Assembly: GCA_001487125.1 (NCBI GenBank)
Contig: LN913013.1
Span: 434,001 to 498,000, forward strand
DNA from: Gabonibacter massiliensis
GTDB taxonomy: Bacteria; Bacteroidota; Bacteroidia; Bacteroidales; Marinifilaceae
DNA length: 64,000 nucleotides
Direction: 5' to 3'
The position numbers and the translations under genes are program-made. The stretch's first letter is position 1; the number at the start of each line of letters is the position of its first letter. Of this stretch, positions 1-8,150 are shown in pieces. Below the pieces are notes generated by a model. The model ran no database searches and had not been told where the DNA came from. It saw only the letters and a list, made by a program, of their open reading frames with translations.

Positions 1-446
1 TAGATATAACCTCCTATACCGCCTTCCACGTCGGTAATCTGCTTTAGATTGCTACCGTCCGCTTCCATTTCCCATAATTGGACGGAACCCGATCTGCTCG
101 ACATGAAAGCAATCTTTCCGTCCGGGGTCCATGTTTCTCCGAACTCTTTGTAATCGGTATCGGTTAATTGCCTACTTTTTCCATCCGCCAGATTCAGTAG
201 ATATAAATCGGAATAAGAACGATCTTCTTCCTTATTGAAATAGGTTACGTCGTACACGACGGATTTTTGATCCGGAGAGACCTGGAAACTTCCGAGTCTT
301 CCGAAGGACCATAATATTTCCGGGGTCATAACATCGGATGTAAGTTTCATATCCGGAGTTTTATAACTGGGTTTTACGATTTCTTTCTTGCTGTCGCATG
401 CGGTAACGGACAACAAAATTAAGATAGAATAAAAATATCTTTTCAT
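1..446 (-). CDS. S9-family peptidase-like lipoprotein, N-terminal part
   Basis: The gene runs off the left edge, so only the first 148 codons are seen. The start is the ATG at 446. The protein opens with a short lipoprotein signal ending in the lipobox LSVTAC (Cys about residue 17), so it is probably lipid-anchored outside the cytoplasm. The rest looks like the WD40/TolB-type beta-propeller that precedes the catalytic domain in prolyl-oligopeptidase (S9) enzymes of Bacteroidetes: repeated blocks such as SFQVSPDQKSVVYDV and TWTPDGKIAFMSSRSG. The catalytic domain lies outside the window, so peptidase activity is inferred from the family only. A TolB-like propeller protein is the main alternative. 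Confidence 0.75.
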   Translation of the reverse strand, partial: MKRYFYSILILLSVTACDSKKEIVKPSYKTPDMKLTSDVMTPEILWSFGRLGSFQVSPDQKSVVYDVTYFNKEEDRSYSDLYLLNLADGKSRQLTDTDYKEFGETWTPDGKIAFMSSRSGSVQLWEMEADGSNLKQITDVEGGIGGYI

Positions 447-467
447 TCTTTTAGCTGTTATGTTATT

Positions 468-502
468 AAATAAAAGAAAGGGATACGCACACCATCCCTT
501 TC
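468..502 (-). terminator. Rho-independent terminator of recA
   Basis: A 9-bp perfect stem (476-484 with 494-502, GAAAGGGAT/ATCCCTTTC) has a 9-nt loop. On the minus strand it is followed by a T-rich run (TTTTATTT). It lies 8 bp past the recA stop codon and before the S9 peptidase gene. Confidence 0.75.
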
Positions 503-510
503 ATTCGCTC

Positions 511-1530
511 TTATGCCTGTTTGTTTTGAACTTCATCCATGGCTACGACGATCTTTTGCTTTAACTCTTCGGCTAACTCGGGATTGTCCATCACCAATTG
601 TTTCACGGTTTCGCGTCCCTGGCCTAATTTGCTTTCTCCGTAGGAGAACCAGCTACCGCTTTTCTTGATGACGTTGTATTCCACGCCCAAGTCTACGATT
701 TCGCCCGATTGAGAAATTCCCTCGCCGTACATGATATCGAATTCAGCCTTTTTAAATGGAGGAGCGACTTTATTCTTCACTACCTTCACGCGGGTATGAT
801 TTCCGAAGACCTCTTCTCCGTCTTTGATCTGCCCGATGCGACGGATATCCAGACGTACGGAGGCATAGAATTTTAAAGCGTTACCACCGGTTGTCGTTTC
901 GGGGTTACCGAACATGATACCTATTTTGTCCCTTAATTGATTGATAAAAATACAGCAAGTGTTTGTCTTGCTTATTGTTCCGGTTAATTTCCGTAAAGCT
1001 TGCGACATGAGGCGGGCTTGCAATCCCATCACGCTATCACCCATCTCTCCCTCGATTTCGGCTTTGGGAGTAAGGGCGGCGACGGAGTCGATAACAATGA
1101 TATCGATAGCTGCAGATCGGATCAATTGCTCGGCGATCTCCAGGGCCTGTTCTCCGTTATCCGGTTGAGATATAAATAGATTATTTACATCTACACCCAG
1201 TTTTTCGGCATAGGTGCGATCAAAGGCATGTTCTGCATCGATGATAGCTGCAATACCTCCTAATTTTTGTGCTTCAGCAATAGCGTGGATGGCTAAAGTC
1301 GTCTTACCGGAAGATTCCGGTCCGAAGATTTCAATAACCCTTCCTCTGGGGTATCCTCCGACGCCTAAAGCCTTGTCTAAGGCAATGGAGCCGGTCGGAA
1401 TTGCCGGGATATTTTCCACGACATTTTCGCCAAGTTTCATGACACTTCCCTTGCCGAAGTTCTTCTCGATCTTATCGAGGGTAAGTTGTAGTGCTTTTAA
1501 CTTGTCTTGATTGGTTTCATTTGTTGCCAT
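511..1530 (-). CDS. recA: Recombinase RecA
   Basis: RecA is the ATP-dependent strand-exchange protein of homologous recombination and the co-protease for SOS and phage repressors. The 339-aa product is of usual length. It has the Walker A motif GPESSGKT at about residues 70-77, the Walker B stretch [12 protein letters not shown] near 140, the L1/L2 DNA-binding loop region ([20 protein letters not shown], then [20 protein letters not shown]), and a C-terminal domain ending in a polar tail. It lies 42 bp downstream of bcp on the same strand, so the two probably share a transcript, and a terminator hairpin follows. No LexA gene or recognisable SOS box is visible. The identification is secure. 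Confidence 0.98.
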   Translation of the reverse strand: MATNETNQDKLKALQLTLDKIEKNFGKGSVMKLGENVVENIPAIPTGSIALDKALGVGGYPRGRVIEIFGPESSGKTTLAIHAIAEAQKLGGIAAIIDAEHAFDRTYAEKLGVDVNNLFISQPDNGEQALEIAEQLIRSAAIDIIVIDSVAALTPKAEIEGEMGDSVMGLQARLMSQALRKLTGTISKTNTCCIFINQLRDKIGIMFGNPETTTGGNALKFYASVRLDIRRIGQIKDGEEVFGNHTRVKVVKNKVAPPFKKAEFDIMYGEGISQSGEIVDLGVEYNVIKKSGSWFSYGESKLGQGRETVKQLVMDNPELAEELKQKIVVAMDEVQNKQA

Positions 1531-1572
1531 ATGATTGATTTAAAATTTGAATTTTCAATACAATATTTCTGG

Positions 1573-2043
1573 TTAACCTTTTATATCCAACTCTTTCAAT
1601 ATCTGGTTAGCATGGTCCTTCGTGTTAACCTTGGTGATTATCTTCTCGATACTGCCGTTTTGGCCGATAACGAAGGTGGTACGGACAACCCCCATATAAC
1701 TTCTCCCATACATTTTTTTCTCGCCCCATACGCCGTAAGTTTCCATGATTGTTTTGTCCGTATCGGCAATCAGGTTGAACGATAAATTGTATTTTGCGAT
1801 AAATTTCTGGTGGGAGGATGCCGGGTCCGGACTTACTCCGATCACTTCAAAACCTTGAGAAGTAAGTGATGCGTATCCTTCGTTTAAACTGCATGCTTCC
1901 GCCGTACAACCGGACGTGTTATCTTTCGGGTAAAAATAAAGTATGAGTCTTTTACCTTTAAAATCATCAAGGGTTATCTCCTTGCCGTCCTGATTCTGCC
2001 CTTTGAAATAGGGGGCTTTTTCTCCTTCATTTAACTGTGTCAT
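1573..2043 (-). CDS. bcp: Thioredoxin-dependent thiol peroxidase (Bcp/PrxQ)
   Basis: This 156-aa atypical 2-Cys peroxiredoxin reduces hydrogen peroxide and organic peroxides with electrons from thioredoxin. The active-site region YFYPKDNTSGCTAEACSL carries the peroxidatic Cys (C46) and the resolving Cys five residues on (C51), the arrangement typical of PrxQ/Bcp. The conserved P-x3-T/S-x2-C motif is intact. There is no signal peptide, so it acts in the cytoplasm. It is the first gene of a probable bcp-recA transcript, with a -7 box just upstream at 2071-2078. Confidence 0.95.
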   Translation of the reverse strand: MTQLNEGEKAPYFKGQNQDGKEITLDDFKGKRLILYFYPKDNTSGCTAEACSLNEGYASLTSQGFEVIGVSPDPASSHQKFIAKYNLSFNLIADTDKTIMETYGVWGEKKMYGRSYMGVVRTTFVIGQNGSIEKIITKVNTKDHANQILKELDIKG

Positions 2044-2070
2044 CGTTTTTCGAGTACTATGATATTTCTA

Positions 2071-2078
2071 CAAAAGTA
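2071..2078 (-). promoter_or_regulatory. Candidate -7 box for bcp-recA
   Basis: On the minus strand the sequence reads TACTTTTG, matching the Bacteroidetes -7 consensus TAnnTTTG, 28 bp before the bcp start codon. No good TTTG -33 element is seen at the usual 19-bp spacing, so this is half a promoter by motif. Confidence 0.5.
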
Positions 2079-2251
2079 GGAATATTTTGGAGATTTCAGA
2101 GGAAGTCGAAAGAGAAAGTTTGAGGAAATTAAAGATTCCGGAAACAGAGTTGTTACGGCGGAAAAGATTTCTTTTTGCTCCGGCACGATGATATGACAAA
2201 AGTCGGGGTGGATAGAAGGAGCCGACCGAATTCTCGGACGTTTTTTTATTC

Positions 2252-2282
2252 TTTGATAAAACGCTTTTTATCCGTAGTTTTG
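2252..2282 (+). promoter_or_regulatory. Promoter of the 2305-5015 operon
   Basis: TTTG at 2252-2255, a 19-bp spacer and TAGTTTTG at 2275-2282 match the Bacteroidetes housekeeping promoter exactly. Transcription should start near 2289, giving a leader of about 16 nt before the DUF4491 start codon. Confidence 0.75.
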
Positions 2283-2304
2283 CGGTCAATAAAAATGAAT
2301 TACT

Positions 2305-2616
2305 ATGGAATTTATAGAGACCTATAATTTGACGGGCTTGATTATCGGGATATGTACGTTTTTGATCATCGGCCTGTTTCATCCGGTTGTCGTAAAAGCG
2401 GAGTACTATTGGGGAACGAGATGTTGGTGGATATTTTTGCTCTTGGGGATAGCGGGAGTTGTTGTGGCATTATTGGTAAGGGAAGTCATGTGGTCTTCCC
2501 TGTTAGGAGTCTTTGCATTCTCTTCTTTTTGGACGATCAAAGAGGTTTTTGAACAGGAAGAGCGGGTAAGAAAGGGATGGTTTCCTAAGAATCCGAAGCG
2601 GAAATATAATTTTTAG
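2305..2616 (+). CDS. DUF4491 family small membrane protein
   Basis: The 103-aa protein has three hydrophobic segments (about residues 9-28, 43-60 and 63-80) and a basic C-terminus (WFPKNPKRKYNF), so it should sit in the inner membrane with a cytoplasmic tail. It matches the DUF4491 type common in Bacteroidales, including the region HPVVVKAEYYWGTRCWW. The function is unknown. It is the first gene of a five-gene run on the plus strand; the next start codon is 14 bp away. Confidence 0.8.
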   Translation: MEFIETYNLTGLIIGICTFLIIGLFHPVVVKAEYYWGTRCWWIFLLLGIAGVVVALLVREVMWSSLLGVFAFSSFWTIKEVFEQEERVRKGWFPKNPKRKYNF

Positions 2617-2630
2617 ATTAAACAACAGAG

Positions 2631-3047
2631 ATGAAAATTGAAGAGGTATTGATACAAATGAACCGGGAATGCCGGGGAACCTTGGTGGAACACTTGGGAA
2701 TAGAGTTTACCGGAATCGGGGAAGATTGGCTGGAAGCCCGCATGCCGATAGATGAACGTACGATGCGCCCGGGAAATTTGCTGCATGGTGGAGCCATTAT
2801 GGCTTTGGCGGAGACAGTAGGAAGTGGTATTACCTACGTTTCGGTTCCTCGGGAGGGATTTCACGTGTTCGGTATCGAGATAAACGGAAACCATATCCGG
2901 AAGGCTCAAGGGAGTTATGTTACGGGGCGTGCCGAATTTATTCATAAAGGACAACGTACTCATGTGGTGAGTATCAACGTGACGGATGAATTTGGGAATT
3001 TGGCTTCCGTATGTCGGATTACAAATGTCATTCTTCCCAAATCATGA
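2631..3047 (+). CDS. Hotdog-fold acyl-CoA thioesterase (MenI/YdiI/PaaI-like)
   Basis: A 138-aa single hotdog-domain protein. The segment LLHGGAIMALAETVGS (about residues 50-65) matches the YdiI/MenI active-site helix, with Glu as catalytic base, and GIEINGNHIRKA matches the substrate-side strand. YdiI-type enzymes hydrolyse 1,4-dihydroxy-2-naphthoyl-CoA in menaquinone synthesis and related aryl-CoAs. That substrate is plausible in a Bacteroidales but is not shown by context, since no men genes are nearby. Its stop codon overlaps the start of the next gene (ATGATGA), which suggests translational coupling. Confidence 0.85.
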   Translation: MKIEEVLIQMNRECRGTLVEHLGIEFTGIGEDWLEARMPIDERTMRPGNLLHGGAIMALAETVGSGITYVSVPREGFHVFGIEINGNHIRKAQGSYVTGRAEFIHKGQRTHVVSINVTDEFGNLASVCRITNVILPKS

Positions 3048-4096
3048 TGATAGAAGAGGTTCGCGTATATAGCCAACAATTGTCAGAAGCCGTATTTGAT
3101 AAGCCCGGGGAGCTTGTTCATTGGATGGGGGCCGTACAAGCCCAACATTATCAGATGGCCAAATGGGCTGTTGGTCTCCGCCTAAAGTCCGCCACTTTGC
3201 AAACGGTGGAAGAGGCATTGAGAAGAGGTGAGATATTGCGTACCCATGTGATGCGTCCTACCTGGCATTTCGTGGCTGCCGAAGATATTCGTTGGATGTT
3301 GAAGTTATCTTTTTCGCGGATAAAGTCCGCCAATGAATCGTTTGCAAAGAGTAAAAATTTAGGTATAACGGAAAAGTCGTATTTTCGCTGTAACCGATTG
3401 TTTGAGAGGATGTTGGAAGGGAATAGAAGTTTGACTAAGGAGGAGATCGCGACGGAACTGATGAAGGTGGGATTGGTAGTCGATTTTGCTCGGTTGACCC
3501 ATTATCTGACGCGTGCGGAGGCGGAAGGAATCGTATGCAGTGGTGTCGATAAGGATAAAAAGTCGACTTATGCTTTGTTGGAAGAACGGGTGCCGCCTGT
3601 GAAAGAGTTGCATAGGGAAGAGGCCTTGGCAAAGTTGGCGGTCAGCTATTTCAGAAGCCATTCGCCAGCCAGTTTACAGGATTTTGTGTGGTGGTCTGGG
3701 TTATCGATCGGCGATGCCCGGCATGCCATGGATTTGATCCGCTCGGAACTGACTTCGGATCGTTTTGCCTCGTCCCGATTATTCGTGCACAGTTCATGTG
3801 ATAAAAACATGAATATCGATAGGATATTGCATTTTCTACCTGCTTTCGACGAATACCTGATCAGTTACAAGGAGAGAGAGACGATCTTGAACCGGGAATA
3901 TTATTTCAAGGCTTTTAATCGTTGGGGAACCTTTTATCCGGTTATTCTCTATAATGGAAAAATTGTCGGGAATTGGAACAAGGTGGCCTCAAGGGGACAG
4001 GTTTCCGTTGAAACCTCTTTTTTTGAACGGATGGAGTTGGATTGTGGGCTGTTAAAAGCGGCGGAGAAGAGGTATAAGGAGTTTATTATGACATAA
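3044..4096 (+). CDS. Winged-helix DNA-binding domain protein (HTH_42/AlkX type)
   Basis: A 350-aa protein that starts with EEVRVYSQQLSE, followed by VHWMGAVQAQHYQMAKWAVG and RTHVMRPTWHFV, hallmarks of the winged-helix HTH_42 (PF06224) family. Some members are YcaQ/AlkX-like DNA glycosylases that unhook crosslinks; most are uncharacterised. The start was placed at 3044 because it overlaps the stop of the thioesterase gene (ATGATGA); an in-frame ATG at 3011 would add 11 residues inside the upstream gene. The next ATG at 3047 is equally possible. A DNA-repair role is inferred from the family only. Confidence 0.75.
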   Translation: MMIEEVRVYSQQLSEAVFDKPGELVHWMGAVQAQHYQMAKWAVGLRLKSATLQTVEEALRRGEILRTHVMRPTWHFVAAEDIRWMLKLSFSRIKSANESFAKSKNLGITEKSYFRCNRLFERMLEGNRSLTKEEIATELMKVGLVVDFARLTHYLTRAEAEGIVCSGVDKDKKSTYALLEERVPPVKELHREEALAKLAVSYFRSHSPASLQDFVWWSGLSIGDARHAMDLIRSELTSDRFASSRLFVHSSCDKNMNIDRILHFLPAFDEYLISYKERETILNREYYFKAFNRWGTFYPVILYNGKIVGNWNKVASRGQVSVETSFFERMELDCGLLKAAEKRYKEFIMT

Positions 4097-4107
4097 ACGA
4101 AAGAGAG

Positions 4108-4707
4108 ATGGCTTCGGTAAAAAAGGCGTTTGAATGGCATTGCTCTTCCGCGAGTTGGGCGGAGGCGAACCGAAGGGCCGGTATACGTATCAGGTCCGAA
4201 TATAGGCGGGATGTCCGGCTGGACGTTCCGCAACGGATAGAGAAGATCGCTATCGGATATATCGGAGAGTTTGCTTTTGATGAGTGGTGTCGGTTGAAAA
4301 AACTCCCGGTTGTTTATTTGGGAGAAAAGATTGGGGATACGCCCGATCATGGTGATTTTTTGAGTGCTCGGAACGAGATAATCGACGTTAAAACACAAGA
4401 GGTATTTTATTTTCCTCACGATGACTGGAGGTGTGAGGTTACGGACGAACAGGTCAAAAGAGAGGTGGATATCTATGTGTTTTCCAAATTATATACTCGC
4501 GGTTCCGAGCGGGTGTTGTTGGTGTTAGGGTGGATATCCAAAAAAGATTTTTTGCAAAAAGCCGTTTTTAGAGCACCCGGAACGATATTACGGGGCAAAC
4601 CGGTTCATTACGCGAAGTGGGACGTGACGATCGCAGCATTGAACGACATGGACCGGCTGGCGAGTGTGCTGGGAGCAGATGCTATCGTATTACGAGATAA
4701 CAGATAA
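4108..4707 (+). CDS. Hypothetical protein with PD-(D/E)XK nuclease-like core
   Basis: I do not recognise a named family. The 199-aa protein has a pattern that fits the PD-(D/E)XK fold: GEFAFDEWC (about 52-60, acidic helix), then DHGDFLSARNEIIDVKTQ (about 77-94), with Asp in the GDF turn and the D-x-K triad IIDVKTQ, followed by a beta strand IYVFSKL. It is the same layout seen in restriction-endonuclease-like housekeeping nucleases. There is no signal peptide. It ends exactly where the next gene begins (the last base of its stop codon is the first of the next ATG), so it is translated with the YgbA-type gene. Confidence 0.6.
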   Translation: MASVKKAFEWHCSSASWAEANRRAGIRIRSEYRRDVRLDVPQRIEKIAIGYIGEFAFDEWCRLKKLPVVYLGEKIGDTPDHGDFLSARNEIIDVKTQEVFYFPHDDWRCEVTDEQVKREVDIYVFSKLYTRGSERVLLVLGWISKKDFLQKAVFRAPGTILRGKPVHYAKWDVTIAALNDMDRLASVLGADAIVLRDNR

Positions 4708-5015
4708 TGGACAAAAGTAAAGTTTTCCGCGTGGAACGGGAAAAGAAAATTGTAGAGAGGATGATTCGCCTCTATTGCAGGAAAAAGGAGGGAAATAAGA
4801 CCTTGTGCCCGACTTGTGCGGAGTTATTGGAATATGCCCGAGCGAGATTGGAACATTGTCCTTTCGGGGAGGATAAGACTTCTTGTAAACATTGTCCCGT
4901 TCATTGTTATTCTGCGAAAATGAGAGAACGGATCCGGAGAGTGATGCGTTTCTCCGGACCACGCATGTTGTTGTACTCGCCTCGGGCGGCGTTGGAACAT
5001 TTATTTCGGAAATAA
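4707..5015 (+). CDS. YgbA-type nitrous-oxide-stimulated promoter family protein
   Basis: The 102-aa cysteine-rich protein has Cys pairs that look metal-binding: CPTCAELLEYARARLEHCPF and CKHCPVHCYSAKMRERIRRVM. These match the YgbA_NO (PF11756) family, whose E. coli member is nitric-oxide-induced. The domain covers almost the whole protein, and the end (RFSGPRMLLYSPRAALEHL) is the typical family end. It is probably a cytoplasmic protein of nitrosative stress, but the molecular role is unknown. It is the last gene of the operon and converges with the MutS-like gene, with one base between the stop codons. Confidence 0.8.
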   Translation: MDKSKVFRVEREKKIVERMIRLYCRKKEGNKTLCPTCAELLEYARARLEHCPFGEDKTSCKHCPVHCYSAKMRERIRRVMRFSGPRMLLYSPRAALEHLFRK

Positions 5016-5016
5016 T

Positions 5017-7698
5017 CTAACGGCTGTTGTTGATGGTTTCTATAATCTCTTCATTGTTGATAATACGCATACCGTGACGATCGGAAGTTATCCCCTTTTC
5101 TAACAGATAAGGATAGACCGGACGGGATTCTTCGATTCTCGTGGGAAAATAGAAAAATTGGACATTCCGGTAATGCTCCTTTAAATCGTTAGCTGCTTCT
5201 ATGATATGGGTAGATAGGAGGAAAAGACTGTCCCGACTTTCCGCGAAGCCCATGGATACGGCAACGGTTGCGTCGAAAGCGTCTTTCACGTTGGTTCCTT
5301 TAAACAGTTCGTCCATTATCAGTACCAGCCTTTTTCCCCGGTTCAACTCTTCGGCGACAGTCTTTACCCGTAAGACTTCCGAGTAGAAATGGCTGTATCC
5401 TACCAGCAGGTTATCGGATAAGTTAATGGAGGTGTACATGCCTTCCTGGAGGCTAAACTCCATCTCCTGTGCGGGTACGGGAAAGCCTAAATGAGCCAGG
5501 TATATAGCGATGCCGAAGGCTTTCATAAAGGTGGATTTTCCCGCCATATTGGCTCCGGTCAGGAAGAACACGTTTTGTTCCGTATCTATTTGAATGGAAT
5601 TGGCTACCGGAGACTCTACGTGGGGATGGTAAAGCCCTTCCATTCGAACGAAATTCTCTTTTTTCTCGCGGAGAAGCGCGTGGGTGAAATGTTTTTCGTT
5701 TGCCACGTTTGCCACGGAGAGGTAAGCATCCATTTCGTAAATCATACGCTCCAATGTTTTCATTTCCATAAAGACGGTTCGTCGTAACCGATAATCCAAA
5801 TGGGCCATTTTAAGATAGGAGAGACGTTTTTTGTCCTTTTCCTTTTTCCACCAACGTATGTTTTTACTTTCCAGAATCTTTTTGAATACGGATCTCTCTT
5901 CCTGATAAACGGGAGTGTTGTCGTCAAGCGTTTGCAGGAAGTTATTCAGAGAGTCTAACATTTTTATAGAGGAAAGAATACCGTCTTTGACAAAATCGAA
6001 TTGGGCATCGTCCATGAAAAATTTTAAGATTCTCCATTTTATTATCCTGTAAAAGGAGAGAAGTTTGAAACGGGGAATCGGGACGTTAAAATAGGTATTG
6101 ACCTCCTTCATGATAAAACTACCTACCGGGAGTTTTTTGTCGATACGTTGAAAATAACGGATGATCTCCCTTCTCCTCTCGATCTCCTTTGCATCGGTAA
6201 TGGGATTCATAAACAGAAGTTCGAGTGTCTGGCTACCTCCCTGAGTTACCGTTCGGTTAAACGTGTTGAAAACGGATTCGTCTTTAAACTTGCCGAATAA
6301 CTCTAAATCGTTTATCGTCTGTTTATCGACAAAAAAACGTCCTTCTTCTTTCGGAGAAGGAGGAACCTTCACCTTGCCTTGAATAATCTCGATGATCCGT
6401 TCATTGTTGATGATTCTCATTCCGAAACGGTCTTCCGTTATACCCGGTTGCAAGGTGTGCGGAAAGACGGGTTTTTCTCCCTCCATTAACGTGGAGAAGT
6501 AAGTGAACAAGATGTTGTCATAATGTTCTTTTAGGGCGACTCCGGCTTCCGTAATATGAGTGGATATCATGAAGATCGCTTTTTGGTACTTGGCAAATGC
6601 TTCCGTTACGGCATAAGTCCCGTCGTAGGCGTCTTTCACGTTCGTTCCCCGGAAAAGTTCATCGAAAATAATAACCAAGTCGTGTTGAAGGTCTAAAAGT
6701 TCTGCTACTTTTTTTACCCGTTGAACTTCCGTGTAAAAATGGCTGTAACCCCTTTTTAATTGGTCGGGAAGATTGATGGTGGTATATAATCCTCCCCGGA
6801 GAGAAAATTCCATAGACCGGGCGGGAACCGGAAATCCCATATGTGCCAGGTATAGAATAACGCCGAAGGCTTTCATAAAAGTAGATTTTCCGGCCATATT
6901 AGCCCCGGTTAAAAAGATGATCTGCTGGGAGGGGTCAATGGTCAGGTCGTTCGTCACGGCATTTTCCACGAAAGGGTGGTAAAGTCCTTTTATATCTATC
7001 AGCTGCTCTTGCTCCGGTAGGGGAATCGGAAAGGTAAAGTTGCGTGCGATGGCGGTTTGAGCGACAGCGATGTAGGCATCGAGCATAGCAAGATGAGTCA
7101 TTAAACGGGACAGTATATCCCGGGCCCTGAAACGAAATATAGTATCGCAAGCAGCTGTTTTTTCATAATCGAATGTCTTTTGCCCGTTCTCCTTAAGAGT
7201 CCAAGCCAAACGTTCGTCGTCGACGATTTCTTTCATCTCCTCTATCATCGTTTTCAAAGGAGTTTCTTCTGTCGAATCTCTTTCTTCCGATACGAAGTTA
7301 CGGACGGAGTTGATCAATCTGATTGTCAGCATGATTCCTTCCTGATTTCTCTTGTAATCCAAATCCATGCCGGATCTTCGTTTTAAATTTCCTTGTATGC
7401 TTGTGCTATTCGGGTCTATTCTGCTTTTTTCGCTTTGTTCCCCCAGGTAATTTTCCACGTTATTGATCAAGCTGCCCATAAAAGGGAAACTGCTTTTTTT
7501 ATCATGGAAATAGCGTATTACGGCTAAGCGTTTTCGGATTTTCTCCAGATCGGATATCGGTTGTTTAAACATGCTTTCCAGCAGTCTGGCTCCCGCGTTT
7601 GTACAGGTTTTGTTGAATAAACCGTATATGCTGCTTTTTTTGTTTTTTCCGAATATACTCAGATCGTTTAAGGTTTGGTTATCTGTGTAAAAAGTCAT
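5017..7698 (-). CDS. Tandem MutS-like ATPase (two MutS domains fused head to tail)
   Basis: The 893-aa protein consists of two homologous halves, about 1-450 and 455-893. Each half begins with a similar stretch (TLNDLSIFGKNKKSSIYGLF versus TINDLELFGKFKDESVFNTF), followed by a helical MutS core-like region and a full MutS-type ATPase. Walker A is GANMAGKSTFMKAFG near 264 and again near 715. Walker B is IIFDELFRGTNVKDAYDGT and LIMDELFKGTNVKDAFDAT. The mismatch-reading domain I with the Phe-x-Glu motif is absent, so this is not the mismatch-repair MutS. Related single-domain MutS-like proteins are common in Bacteroidales; their function is unknown. The fusion would give a built-in pseudo-dimer. 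Both ATP sites look intact. Confidence 0.85.
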   Translation of the reverse strand: MTFYTDNQTLNDLSIFGKNKKSSIYGLFNKTCTNAGARLLESMFKQPISDLEKIRKRLAVIRYFHDKKSSFPFMGSLINNVENYLGEQSEKSRIDPNSTSIQGNLKRRSGMDLDYKRNQEGIMLTIRLINSVRNFVSEERDSTEETPLKTMIEEMKEIVDDERLAWTLKENGQKTFDYEKTAACDTIFRFRARDILSRLMTHLAMLDAYIAVAQTAIARNFTFPIPLPEQEQLIDIKGLYHPFVENAVTNDLTIDPSQQIIFLTGANMAGKSTFMKAFGVILYLAHMGFPVPARSMEFSLRGGLYTTINLPDQLKRGYSHFYTEVQRVKKVAELLDLQHDLVIIFDELFRGTNVKDAYDGTYAVTEAFAKYQKAIFMISTHITEAGVALKEHYDNILFTYFSTLMEGEKPVFPHTLQPGITEDRFGMRIINNERIIEIIQGKVKVPPSPKEEGRFFVDKQTINDLELFGKFKDESVFNTFNRTVTQGGSQTLELLFMNPITDAKEIERRREIIRYFQRIDKKLPVGSFIMKEVNTYFNVPIPRFKLLSFYRIIKWRILKFFMDDAQFDFVKDGILSSIKMLDSLNNFLQTLDDNTPVYQEERSVFKKILESKNIRWWKKEKDKKRLSYLKMAHLDYRLRRTVFMEMKTLERMIYEMDAYLSVANVANEKHFTHALLREKKENFVRMEGLYHPHVESPVANSIQIDTEQNVFFLTGANMAGKSTFMKAFGIAIYLAHLGFPVPAQEMEFSLQEGMYTSINLSDNLLVGYSHFYSEVLRVKTVAEELNRGKRLVLIMDELFKGTNVKDAFDATVAVSMGFAESRDSLFLLSTHIIEAANDLKEHYRNVQFFYFPTRIEESRPVYPYLLEKGITSDRHGMRIINNEEIIETINNSR

Positions 7699-7919
7699 AA
7701 GTCGGGTTTAGGGTTGTTGATTGGTATTAGTTTTTATATTAAAGATTTTTTAAAGTTATGATGTTAAATTGACAAAAGGAATATATTTCTTAATTTTTAA
7801 TTATTTGTAACTATTGTAGTTGATCGCGATTATTTTGACCCGGTTTACCTCTAATTTTGTTTGTTTATATTCTTCGTTGCCACGAAAAAACAGTTGAAAA
7901 AGCGTATGTTCCCATTCAT

Positions 7920-7950
7920 TTTGAATATAGAATAAAATGTATTACTTTTG
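7920..7950 (+). promoter_or_regulatory. Promoter of the ABC-F gene
   Basis: TTTG at 7920-7923, a 19-bp spacer and TACTTTTG at 7943-7950 match the Bacteroidetes consensus fully. The predicted start near 7957 leaves a leader of roughly 195 nt before the ABC-F start codon, much longer than for other genes here. Confidence 0.75.
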
Positions 7951-8014
7951 TTTCGAACCTATCATTACTCGAATGAAGATCTAATCATTACTTTTCAAAA
8001 TCGGGGTTTTACCT

Positions 8015-8062
8015 ATGCCGTTAAACGGTTTCAATAAGGAACCGGGCAGTTTTTTCGTTTAG
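8015..8062 (+). CDS. Possible leader peptide of the ABC-F gene
   Basis: A 15-codon frame (MPLNGFNKEPGSFFV, then TAG) lies in the transcribed leader between the promoter and the ABC-F start. Many antibiotic-resistance ABC-F genes are switched on by ribosome stalling on a leader peptide. Here the only support is position, complete codons and nearby pairing potential. It may be a chance frame. Confidence 0.3.
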   Translation: MPLNGFNKEPGSFFV

Positions 8063-8150
8063 AAAGTTGCTATTCGTGAATTTGATTCTTGCTATCACTT
8101 GTGCCCCGTGATTTCAACTATTTGAGTATTAATTGAGTAATTTATATAGA

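Larger units (their letters stand above)
7699..8150. other. Divergent 452-bp intergenic region
   Basis: The region separates the minus-strand MutS-like gene from the plus-strand ABC-F gene. It is AT-rich. It holds one strong plus-strand promoter (7920-7950) and a leader of about 195 nt with a 15-codon open reading frame at 8015-8062. The stretch CGGGG near 8002 could pair with CCCCG near 8104, which would enclose that small frame. I saw no other gene. Confidence 0.6.

Noticed and set aside
5017-7698. Housekeeping mismatch-repair MutS
   Set aside because: The N-terminal mismatch-binding domain with Phe-x-Glu is missing and the ATPase is duplicated.
8120-8142. TATTAATTGA before the ABC-F gene, resembling the start of the CRISPR repeat
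   Set aside because: Only about 10 AT-rich bases match and there is no second half or spacer spacing, unlike the unit at 50878.
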